This document shows, piece after piece, positions 29,138-37,800 of a stretch of DNA of 64,000 bases; position 1 is the stretch's first letter; each line of letters begins with the position of its first letter. Where the stretch lies: NCBI RefSeq assembly GCF_000280495.2, contig NZ_CP018016.1, positions 1,364,001 through 1,428,000 on the forward strand, in the 5' to 3' direction. The DNA comes from Kosakonia radicincitans DSM 16656. GTDB taxonomy: Bacteria > Pseudomonadota > Gammaproteobacteria > Enterobacterales > Enterobacteriaceae. The notes under the pieces were generated by a model that saw nothing but the letters and a program-made list of their open reading frames with translations, ran no database searches and was not told the origin of the DNA. The translations under genes were made by a program, and so were the position numbers.

Positions 29138-29914
29138 ATGTCCGAAAGCAAAAACGAATTAGAAACCCTGCTGGAGCAGGCGGCGACCGAGCCCGCTTAT
29201 CGCCCGGCTTTTTTCCGTACGCTGCTGGAATCAACCGTCTGGGTGCCGGGTACGGCGGCGGAAGGTGAAGCGATTGTCGAAGACAGCGCGCTGGATTTGC
29301 AGCACTGGGAAAAAGATGACGGTAACTCGGTCATTCCGTTCTTTACCTCGCTGCAAGCCTTACAGCAGGCCGTTAGCGAAGAACAGGCATTTGTGGTCAT
29401 GCCTGCGCGTACGCTGTTTGAAATGACGCTGGGAGAGACGCTATTCCTCAACGCTAAATTACCCACCGGCAAAGAGTTCACGCCGCGCGAGTTAAGCCAT
29501 TTAGTGGGCGCAGAAAGCAGTCCGCTCAGCCAGCAGGAAGTGCTGGAAGGCGGTACGGCGCTGCTGCTTTCCGAAGTAGCTGAACCGCCTGCGCAAATGG
29601 TCGATTCACTGACCACGCTGTTTAAAAGCATCAAAACCGTTAAACGCGCGTTTCTCTGCTCAATTAAAGAGAAGGCCGACGAGCAACCCAACCTGCTGAT
29701 TGGCATTGAAGCGGAAGGGGACATCGAAGAGATCATCCATGCAGCGGGCAGCGTCGCGACAGATACGCTGCCTGGGGATGAACCGATCGATATTTGCCAG
29801 GTGGTGGAAGGCGAGAAAGGTATCAGCCACTTTATGCTGGCGCATATCACGCCGTTCTATGAACGCCGCTGGGGCAGTTTCCTGCGCGATTTCAAAAACA
29901 ACCGCATTATCTGA
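29138..29914 (+). CDS. sseB: SseB family protein (serine sensitivity enhancer B)
   Basis: This 258-residue cytoplasmic protein of unknown molecular function matches E. coli SseB over its full length. The E. coli gene was named for altered serine sensitivity. It should not be confused with the Salmonella SPI-2 translocator of the same name. The sequence carries no catalytic signature that I recognise. It is convergent with the RpiR-type regulator. Confidence 0.92.
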   Translation: MSESKNELETLLEQAATEPAYRPAFFRTLLESTVWVPGTAAEGEAIVEDSALDLQHWEKDDGNSVIPFFTSLQALQQAVSEEQAFVVMPARTLFEMTLGETLFLNAKLPTGKEFTPRELSHLVGAESSPLSQQEVLEGGTALLLSEVAEPPAQMVDSLTTLFKSIKTVKRAFLCSIKEKADEQPNLLIGIEAEGDIEEIIHAAGSVATDTLPGDEPIDICQVVEGEKGISHFMLAHITPFYERRWGSFLRDFKNNRII

Positions 29915-29920
29915 TGAACA

Positions 29921-29941
29921 GGCGGTGCGAAATGTACCGCC
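29921..29941. terminator. Hairpin in the sseB / regulator convergent gap
   Basis: GGCGGT, nine bases, ACCGCC is followed by CGTTT on the plus strand. The stem lies between convergent genes and may serve both; the T-tract is short. Confidence 0.45.
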
Positions 29942-29944
29942 CGT

Positions 29945-30718
29945 TTATTGCGTCGCTTCCAGCAGCAACAGATCCATTAACAGCACCAGATTCGACTCAA
30001 ACGACGTAATGCCCGCCGCTTCGGCAGCAAAGTGCACCGCTTCGTCATACAGCGCAAAATGCACATCCGCCAGTTCCGCCAGCGTGTTTGCTGATGCGCG
30101 GGTAAAGGCGACGACCGTCATGCCAACCGTGCGCGCAATCCGCGCTTTATCCAGCACCTGCTCGGTTTCACCGCTGCGCGACACGGCAATAAAGACCTGA
30201 TAACGCGCGGCATTGCTGAGGAAGATATTGCGGCTGTCGCCAGGCCCGGAGATAAACGCCGTCTTGCCCAGCACCTGCAACCTCTTGGTTAAATACTCGG
30301 CGAAGAGATAAGAGAACCCCGCGCCATAGAGAAAAAAACTCTCCCGATCGCGCAGCAGCGCGGCGAAGCGGTGACGCTTCTCTTCCGTCACCCACTGGAA
30401 GGTGCGCTGGTAATTGGCCATAAACTGCGGGAACAGCGCCGGTAGCTGGTCATGCCCTTCATGATGTTGCTGAGCAATATGCGGTGTGTCGGACAAAAGC
30501 TGTTTGCAGTGCCAGATAAATTCGCTGTAGCCGCTGAAGCCAAGTTTCTGACAGAGCCGGATAATGGTGGCGGTGGAAACGTAAGTCGCCTGCGCCAGCT
30601 GACGCACGGTGATATTACCCACCAGCAACGGATGTTCCGTCAGATGTGCAAGCACACGATATTCCGCGCGGGTCAGTGACGCCCCGCGCGTCAGCAAGGG
30701 CGCAAGCCGGTTGTCCAT
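29945..30718 (-). CDS. RpiR/MurR-family transcriptional regulator
   Basis: The 257-residue protein has an N-terminal RpiR-type helix-turn-helix (about 1-77, including the block V-S-T-A-T-I-I-R-L-C-Q-K-L-G) and a C-terminal SIS sugar-phosphate-sensing domain (about 110-245, with V-S-R-S-G-E-T). SIS-type regulators usually respond to a phosphosugar. It is absent from this spot in E. coli. Its ATG directly abuts the sseA stop codon (TGA-ATG on the minus strand), which suggests co-transcription and coupling with sseA. The nearest sugar genes are the GH4/PTS pair upstream of sseA, so it is the likely regulator of that pair (inference). Confidence 0.88.
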   Translation of the reverse strand: MDNRLAPLLTRGASLTRAEYRVLAHLTEHPLLVGNITVRQLAQATYVSTATIIRLCQKLGFSGYSEFIWHCKQLLSDTPHIAQQHHEGHDQLPALFPQFMANYQRTFQWVTEEKRHRFAALLRDRESFFLYGAGFSYLFAEYLTKRLQVLGKTAFISGPGDSRNIFLSNAARYQVFIAVSRSGETEQVLDKARIARTVGMTVVAFTRASANTLAELADVHFALYDEAVHFAAEAAGITSFESNLVLLMDLLLLEATQ

Positions 30719-31561
30719 TCAGGCCGGTTCGACAGGCAAATCGTCGCGCGCGCCCCATTCACTCCAGGAGCCGTCATACAGTGTCACGTTATTTGCGCCC
30801 AGCGTCGTAAGCGCAAGGATCACCACGGACGCCGTGACGCCGGAGCCGCAGCTGGCAATGATCGGCTGGTTCAGGTCAACGCCCTGGCGGCGGAAAATGG
30901 CGGCCAGTTCATCGGTGGTTCTCAGTTCACCATCGACCACCAGATCAACCCACGGCACGTTCAGTGCGCCGGGAATATGCCCGCGCTTCAGGCCCGGACG
31001 TGGTTCATCGACTTCGCCGGAAAAACGCGGGGCTGGGCGCGCATCGACAATCTGCGCGGTGCCTTCGTGGCTTGCCAGCAGTACATCGGTCAGCTTTTTC
31101 ACCACGGATGGATCGAAGTTGGCGTTAAAGTCGGATTCCGGCAGCGGCACCTCGCCTTTCTGCAACGGCAGGGCGTCGCGCTGCCAGCCAGCCAGACCAC
31201 CCTCGAGAATCGAGACATTCTCCACGCCGTAATTGCGCAGCATCCACCATGCGCGCGGCGCGGAGAACAGCGTGCCTTCGTCATACACTACCAGGTGTTT
31301 ATCCTGGCTGATGCCCAGCTCGCGCATCGCCACGGCGAACGCTTCCGGGCGCGTCAGCATGTGCGGTAAGGATGTGCTGTGGTCGGAAAGGGCTTCAATA
31401 TCAAAAAACACCGCGCCGGGAAGATGCCCGTCACGGTACTCCGCACGCATATCGCGATGCTCCTGACCCACTGGCGCCATGCGGGCGTCAATCAACTGGA
31501 TTTCAGGATCATCGCTATGCTCTATCAGCCAGTCGGCCGCGACAAAAAATGAGGTGGACAT
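30719..31561 (-). CDS. sseA: 3-mercaptopyruvate sulfurtransferase
   Basis: SseA transfers sulfur from 3-mercaptopyruvate to thiol acceptors or cyanide, and feeds H2S and persulfide metabolism. It has 280 residues in two rhodanese domains. The C-terminal catalytic loop C-G-S-G-V-T-A is the mercaptopyruvate-specific signature. The start has GGAGAA upstream. In E. coli sseA sits alone between sseB and yfhM; here foreign-type sugar genes flank it on both sides in the same orientation. Confidence 0.96.
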   Translation of the reverse strand: MSTSFFVAADWLIEHSDDPEIQLIDARMAPVGQEHRDMRAEYRDGHLPGAVFFDIEALSDHSTSLPHMLTRPEAFAVAMRELGISQDKHLVVYDEGTLFSAPRAWWMLRNYGVENVSILEGGLAGWQRDALPLQKGEVPLPESDFNANFDPSVVKKLTDVLLASHEGTAQIVDARPAPRFSGEVDEPRPGLKRGHIPGALNVPWVDLVVDGELRTTDELAAIFRRQGVDLNQPIIASCGSGVTASVVILALTTLGANNVTLYDGSWSEWGARDDLPVEPA

Positions 31562-31659
31562 GGGGTTCTCCGTGTCATCAATAATTACTCTGAATTGTTA
31601 ACGTTTTTTCATCACCCTACAAGCCACCTTCGCTAAACCCGCGAGCCAACTCGGTATTT

Positions 31660-33021
31660 TTATACCGCTTTGCCGTTTTCCCACGCTTTTTGCAGCGCAG
31701 GCCAGTAGTCGCGGTTAGCCTCAATCATCTCATCGAGAATCGCTTTGGCATGCTGCATGGTCGGCACTGTGCGGTTCAGGGTAAACGCCTGGAGCGCTTT
31801 TTCGTAGCTGCCTTCAATGGTGGCTTCAACCAGCAGTTGCTCCGAGGCCAGTTGCTGCATTAACAGCGTCTGGTGGAAGAGCGGCACTGCACCCATGCGT
31901 ACCGGTTCCGGGCCGGAGGAAGTGATGTAAGCCGGAACTTCCACCATTGCGTCATACGGCAGATTGGCGATCGCACCTTTATTTTCCACAATCACCAGGT
32001 GGCGCTGGCGAAGATCAAATGCCAGCGAGCAGGCCACATCAACGATAAACGCGCCATGGACGCCAACATGAAACGCATCGGGCAGGACTCCGCTGCGTTG
32101 ATACTCCTGTGCGGCGGCAAACAGTTTCTTTTCGCGCCCGTTCATCACTTCATTGGCGCGCGTGTAGTCAGGATCCTGGTGCGCGACGATCTCGTTTGGC
32201 ATCAGGTAATACTGCAAATACGGGTTCGGCAGATACTCGGGGAAGTGATCCATAATCGGCTTGATATTGCGCCAGGTTTTCACCCATGACGGATCGGCGT
32301 GCTGCGGATCCGTTTGCGCGGCGTCTTCGGTCAGCAGGCCAAAGCGGGCAACGTGTTCGCGCAATTCCGGCAGGCGATCTTCGCCATCCACGCGCACCTG
32401 CGTAAACCAGCCGAAGTGATTCAGGCCAAAATAATCGACTTCCAGCTTGTGGCGGTCGACGCCGAGGATCGCCCCCATATTGCGCATCGCGGCGACCGGC
32501 ATATCGCAAATATTCAGCACCCGCGCCTGCGGACGCAGCCGACGCACCCCTTCAGCGACGATCGCCGCGGGGTTAGAGTAATTGACGATCCACGCTTTCT
32601 CATCTGCGTAGCGCGTAACCTGATCGATAAGCTCGACCATCGGCAGAATGGTGCGCAGGCCATAGGCCAGCCCGCCGGGGCCGCAGGTCTCCTGGCCTAC
32701 GACACCATGACGCAGCGGAATCTTCTCATCCTGTTCGCGCATCTTGTACTGACCAACGCGCATCTGGGCAAAGACGAAATGCGCACCGCTGAATGCCGTT
32801 TCCGCATCATTCGTTACGGTAAATTTGATGCGCTGGCTGTGGTCGCGGATCACTTTTTCCACCACCGGCGCAATGGTGTTTTGCCGCGCTGCATCGATGT
32901 CGTAGAGACGAATTTCCGCCAGCGGGAATGCTTCCAGCTGAACCATCAGGCTTTTCACGATGCCCGGTGTATACGTACTGCCGCCACCGGCGATAGATAA
33001 AATAAACGGGGGTTTAACCAT
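31660..33021 (-). CDS. 6-phospho-alpha-glucosidase (GH4)
   Basis: This family 4 glycoside hydrolase is NAD- and Mn-dependent and splits 6-phospho-alpha-glucosides such as maltose-6-phosphate or phosphorylated sucrose isomers. It has 453 residues. The Rossmann motif A-G-G-G-S-T-Y-T-P-G lies at 11-20. The metal/substrate motif C172-D-M-P and H202 in G-L-N-H-F-G-W are present, as in GlvA and Klebsiella AglB. The C-D-M-P signature marks the alpha-glucoside branch of GH4. A strong AAGGAG precedes the ATG, 12 bases after the PTS gene stop. The exact natural sugar is not determined. Confidence 0.92.
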   Translation of the reverse strand: MVKPPFILSIAGGGSTYTPGIVKSLMVQLEAFPLAEIRLYDIDAARQNTIAPVVEKVIRDHSQRIKFTVTNDAETAFSGAHFVFAQMRVGQYKMREQDEKIPLRHGVVGQETCGPGGLAYGLRTILPMVELIDQVTRYADEKAWIVNYSNPAAIVAEGVRRLRPQARVLNICDMPVAAMRNMGAILGVDRHKLEVDYFGLNHFGWFTQVRVDGEDRLPELREHVARFGLLTEDAAQTDPQHADPSWVKTWRNIKPIMDHFPEYLPNPYLQYYLMPNEIVAHQDPDYTRANEVMNGREKKLFAAAQEYQRSGVLPDAFHVGVHGAFIVDVACSLAFDLRQRHLVIVENKGAIANLPYDAMVEVPAYITSSGPEPVRMGAVPLFHQTLLMQQLASEQLLVEATIEGSYEKALQAFTLNRTVPTMQHAKAILDEMIEANRDYWPALQKAWENGKAV

Positions 33022-33033
33022 TTCTGGACTCCT

Positions 33034-34578
33034 TCAGAGAAACATCTCAACGGCTTCTCGCATTTTTTTGACATGCAGCCCGTAGACCACCTGAACGTTA
33101 TTACCTTGTCTGATCACGCCCTTTGCACCGGTCGCTTTCAGTTGCGGTTCGTTAATCACCGCCGCGTCTTTCACCGTGACGCGCAGGCGGGTGTAACAGT
33201 TGTCCACCACCTCAATGTTGGCGCGTCCGCCCAGCCCGGCGATAATCGCTTCGCCCATCGCGTCGTTATTGCCTTTCGCCTGGTAATCCTGCTTGCTGTA
33301 AAGGCGTGTCTCTTCGTTCTCTTCCTCGCGGCCTGGCGTTTTCATATCGAAGTGCAGAATCAAAAAGCGGAAGATCACAAAGTAGAGGGCGAACATAATG
33401 ACGCCGACAAGGATATACATCGGCCAGTTAGACTTCTGGATACCGAGCGGCAGGTTGTAGAGAATAAAATCGATGATGCCGTTCGCGCCGATGGCATGAA
33501 CGCCGAACAACGAGAACAGCATCATGCCGATCCCGGTCAGCACTGCATGCACCACAAACAGCAGCGGCGCAACAAAGAGGAAAGAGAATTCAATCGGTTC
33601 CGTCACGCCGACCAGCAGCGAGGTGAGCGCGGCGGGGATCAAAATTGCTTTTGCGGCCGCTTTGCGTTCCGGTTTTGCCGTAACGTACATCGCCAGCGCG
33701 GCGGCAGGCAGGCCGAACATTTTACTGATCCCGCGCGCATCCCAGACTACCGTGCTGCTGAGTTGCTTCACGTCAGGACAGGCGATTTCCGCGAAGTAAA
33801 TGTTTCGCGCACCCTGATAGGTGCTGCCGCAAACATCCGCTGTACCGCCCAGTTCGGTATAGAGAAACGGCGTATAGACCAGATGATGCAGCCCGGTCGG
33901 CACCAGAATGCGCTCAAGAAAACCGTACACCGCCACGCCAAATGGCCCGGCGCCTTTAATTGCCAGCGCCAGCGTGCTGATACCGTGCTGGGCGAAGGGC
34001 CACAGCTCACTCATTACCACGCCAAGCACCATCGACACCGGCAGCATAATCATCGCTACAAAGCAGTGGCCGGAGTAAATCGCCATCGCGCCGGAAAACT
34101 GCACGCCGGAATGTTTGTTGTACAGATAACCGCTAAGCGCGCCGGTCAGGATACCGGCAAATACGCCCATTTCCAGCACCTGTACCCCAAGCACCATGCT
34201 CTGACCAGCCGCTTTCATCTGAGCGGCTGGAGCCAGCGCGCCCTGCATTTGCAACGTCACGTTCATGGCATTGATGAACACAATAAACGTCACCAGACCA
34301 ATCAGCGCGGCGTAGCCTTTATCCCGCGAAGCCAGCCCGACCGGGATACCAACGGCAAATACCAGCGCCAGGTTGGCGAGCACGGAGACAGCGGATTTAG
34401 CGATTAACTGGCCGATGTTCTGAATAAGTGGGTGACCGAGGAATGGCAAATATTCGGCCAGATTGCCATTGCCAAAAATATTCCCGACGGCAATAAACAG
34501 GCCGACGATGGGCAAAATGAGTACCGGACCAAAGAGGGACTTACCAAAATTTTGTAGGGCATTCACGGCTCTGGACAT
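33034..34578 (-). CDS. PTS alpha-glucoside transporter, EIICB
   Basis: This phosphotransferase permease imports and phosphorylates an alpha-glucoside and hands the 6-phosphate to the adjacent GH4 enzyme. From the ATG at 34578 (AGAGAGA upstream) it has 514 residues; the frame extends ten codons further but lacks a binding site there. An N-terminal EIIC domain (about 1-385, some ten helices) of the glucose/maltose superfamily is followed by a C-terminal EIIB domain. The phosphocysteine C461 lies in the motif N-C-Y-T-R-L-R. There is no EIIA domain, so phosphate must come from a separate EIIA, probably Crr. It resembles GlvCB/AglA proteins. Confidence 0.92.
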   Translation of the reverse strand: MSRAVNALQNFGKSLFGPVLILPIVGLFIAVGNIFGNGNLAEYLPFLGHPLIQNIGQLIAKSAVSVLANLALVFAVGIPVGLASRDKGYAALIGLVTFIVFINAMNVTLQMQGALAPAAQMKAAGQSMVLGVQVLEMGVFAGILTGALSGYLYNKHSGVQFSGAMAIYSGHCFVAMIMLPVSMVLGVVMSELWPFAQHGISTLALAIKGAGPFGVAVYGFLERILVPTGLHHLVYTPFLYTELGGTADVCGSTYQGARNIYFAEIACPDVKQLSSTVVWDARGISKMFGLPAAALAMYVTAKPERKAAAKAILIPAALTSLLVGVTEPIEFSFLFVAPLLFVVHAVLTGIGMMLFSLFGVHAIGANGIIDFILYNLPLGIQKSNWPMYILVGVIMFALYFVIFRFLILHFDMKTPGREEENEETRLYSKQDYQAKGNNDAMGEAIIAGLGGRANIEVVDNCYTRLRVTVKDAAVINEPQLKATGAKGVIRQGNNVQVVYGLHVKKMREAVEMFL

Positions 34579-34624
34579 AATGATCTCTCTTATTAGAACC
34601 GCGCACAAAGGTGCACAGACAGCG

Positions 34625-34729
34625 TAACGTTAGCAGTCTGAAGTAATATTTATCCAGCTATCTTATTGTTTTAAAAACAAATGACTCGCAACGTTACATG
34701 TTACGTTACGACCTGTGATCCCCGTAACA
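34625..34729. promoter_or_regulatory. Putative operator pair and CRP site of the PTS/GH4 operon
   Basis: Three elements lie between the divergent PTS gene and yfhM. TAACGTTA at 34625-34632 is a perfect palindrome. AACGTTACATGTTACGTT at 34690-34707 is an 18-base near-palindrome (16 of 18) sharing AACGTTA with the first; the centres are about 70 bp apart. TGTGA-N6-TAACA at 34714-34729 matches a CRP site in nine of ten informative positions. This would fit a CRP-activated, RpiR-repressed sugar operon; assignment to the regulator at 29945 is inference. Confidence 0.5.
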
Positions 34730-34859
34730 ATGCCAGCATGATGAGAACGCCGCCTTTGCGAGGCGCTTTCCAGAATTCATCAGACATTTTGTAATTCATG
34801 CGGCTGCGCATAATACTAGGTGGGCCTCTTTCAACAGGTTAATGAACCAGGGATAACGA

Positions 34860-37800
34860 ATGAAACCGCTACGTATTGCGGCGCTGACTGCTGCGCTGCT
34901 GACCACCCTTACGCTTGCTGGCTGCGATAACAACGATAAACCGAAAGCCGCCAGCGCGCCTGCTGCGTCTTCCACTAGCGCTGAGCAAAAAACGCTTCCT
35001 GCCGCGCCGGACAAAGAGAAACTGGCTCAGCTTGCCGCCCGTAGTGAAGGCAAGCCGCTGACGCTGCTGGATGCTTCTGAAGTGCAACTGGATGGCTCCG
35101 CCACGCTGGTGCTGACTTTCTCGGTCCCGCTCGATCCTGCGCAGAATTTTGCCTCTACCGTGCATCTGGTGGATAAAAAGAGCGGCAAGGTGGATGGCGC
35201 ATGGGAGCTGGCACCCAATCTGAAAGAGCTGCGTCTGCGGCATCTGGAGCCGAATCGCGAACTGCTGGTATCGGTCGATCGTGGGCTGGTGGCGCTGAAT
35301 AAAGCCACCTTCGGCATCGATTATGAGAAAACCATCGCCACGCGCGACGTTCAGCCAAGCGTCGGTTTTGCCAGCCGGGGTTCACTGCTGCCGGGTAAAG
35401 TCGTGGAGGGGCTGCCCGTCATGGCGCTGAACGTCAATAATGTTGATGTTAACTTTTATCGCGTGAAGCCGGAGTCGCTGGCGGCATTTATCAGCCAGTG
35501 GGAGTATCGCAACTCGCTTTCGAACTGGGAGTCGGACACGCTATTAAAAATGGCCGATTTGGTCTATACCGGCCGCTTTGATCTCAATCCGGCGCGCAAT
35601 ACCCGGGAAAAACTGCTGTTGCCGTTAAGCGGTATCCAGCCGTTGCAGCAGACTGGCGTCTATATCGCGGTGATGAATCAGGCCGGGCACTACAACTACA
35701 GCAATGCCGCCACGCTGTTCACCCTCAGCAATATCGGCCTCTCGGCGCACCGTTACCATAACCGGCTGGATATTTTCACCCAGGGGCTGGAAAACGGTGC
35801 AGCACTCTCTGGCATTGAGGTGTCGTTACTGAATGAGAAGGGGCAAACCCTGGCGCAGGCGACCAGCGATGCTGATGGGCACGCTACCCTGAACACCGAT
35901 AAAGAAGTAGCGCTGGTGCTGGCGCGCAAAGACGGTGAAACCACGCTGCTGGATCTAAAATTACCGGCGCTGGATCTGGCCGAATTCGCTATTGCCGGCG
36001 AGCCGGGCTACAGCAAACAGTTCTTTATGTTTGGCCCGCGCGATCTGTATCGTCCTGGTGAAACGGTAATCCTTAATGGCCTGCTACGTGACAGCGACGG
36101 TAAACCGCTGGCGGAGCAGCCGGTCAAACTCGAAGTGGTCAAACCGGATGGCCGGGTGGTACGCACAGTGGTCAGCCAGCCGCAGAATGGCCTGTATCAC
36201 TTTACTTACTCGCTGGATGCCAGCGCGCAAACGGGAATATGGCATTTCCGCGCCAATACTGGCGATAACCTGCCGCGCGAGTGGGGTTTCCACGTTGAAG
36301 ACTTTATGCCGGAGCGCATGGCGCTGAACATTACGCCGCAGCCAACGCCGGTGGATCCGGCCGCAGATGTGGTGTTCAACGTGAATGGTCACTATCTCTA
36401 TGGCGCCCCCGCCAGCGGCAATACGTTGCAGGGGCAACTGTTCCTTCGCCCTCTGCGCGACGCGGTAGCCGCGCTGTCTGGCTTCCAGTTTGGCGATATT
36501 GCTGAAGAGAACCTGAGCCGCAGCCTGGATGAAGTGCATCTGACGCTGGATAACGAAGGTCAGGGCGCGGTCAGTACGCCGAGTCAGTGGCAGGAGACGC
36601 ACTCGCCGTTACAGGTGATTTTGCAGGCCAGCCTGCTGGAATCGGGCGGGCGTCCGGTTACGCGCCGTGCGGAACAGGCTATCTGGCCTGCGCAGTCGCT
36701 GCCGGGGATCCGTCCGCAATTTGCCGCTAAAGCCGTTTACGACTACCGCACCGACACCACCGTCAATCGGCCGATTGTTGATGAAGGCAGCAACGCGGCG
36801 TTCGATATTGTCTATGCCGATGCCGCCGGGACGAAAAAGGCGGTTAATGATTTGCAGGTGCGCCTGATCCGCGAACGGCGCGACTATTTCTGGAACTGGT
36901 CGGAAAGCGAAGGCTGGCAGTCGCAGTTCAACCAGAAAGATCTGGTGGAAGGTGAGCAGAGCCTCAGCCTTGCGGCGGATGAAACCGGCAAGGTGAGTTT
37001 CCCGGTGGACTGGGGTTCTTACCGCCTGGAAGTGAAAGGGCCAGATGACACCGTCAGCAGCTTGCGTTTCTGGGCCGGTTATAGCTGGCAGGACAACAGC
37101 GACGGTGCGGGCGCTGCGCGGCCTGACCGCGTCACCATGAAGCTGGACAAACCGGGTTATAAACCGGGCGACACCGTGAAATTGCACATCACCGCGCCAG
37201 CCGCAGGTAAAGGTTACGCGATGATCGAATCCAGCGAGGGACCACTGTGGTGGAAAGAGATTGATGTGCCAGCCGACGGCCTCGATCTGAGTATTCCGCT
37301 CGATCAAAAATGGCAGCGTCACGATCTCTACCTCAGCACGCTGGTGATCCGCCCGGGCGATAAATCGAAATCCGCCACGCCAAAACGCGCGGTCGGTTTG
37401 CTGCACTTACCGATGGGCGATGAAAACCGCCGACTCAACATTGCGCTGGATGCGCCACCAAAAATGCGTCCCAACCAGCCGCTGACCGTCAAAGTGAAGG
37501 CGACGGTGAAAAACGGCGAAACTCCGAAACAGGTGAATGTACTGCTCTCCGCCGTAGATAGCGGCGTGCTGAATATTACCGACTACGTGACGCCGGATCC
37601 GTGGCAGGCCTTTTTCGGGCAGAAACGCTACGGCGCGGATATCTATGATATTTACGGCCAGGTGATTGAAGGGCAAGGGCGGCTTGCCGCGCTGCGCTTC
37701 GGTGGCGATGGCGATGAAATGAATCGCGGCGGAAAACCGCCGGTCAATCACGTCACTATCATTGCCCAGCAGGCGCAGCCGGTACAGCTGGATGAAAACG

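Noticed and set aside
33073..34407. 444-codon plus-strand frame over the PTS gene
   Set aside because: It is antisense to an intact EIICB gene with normal domains; composition is that of a shadow frame.
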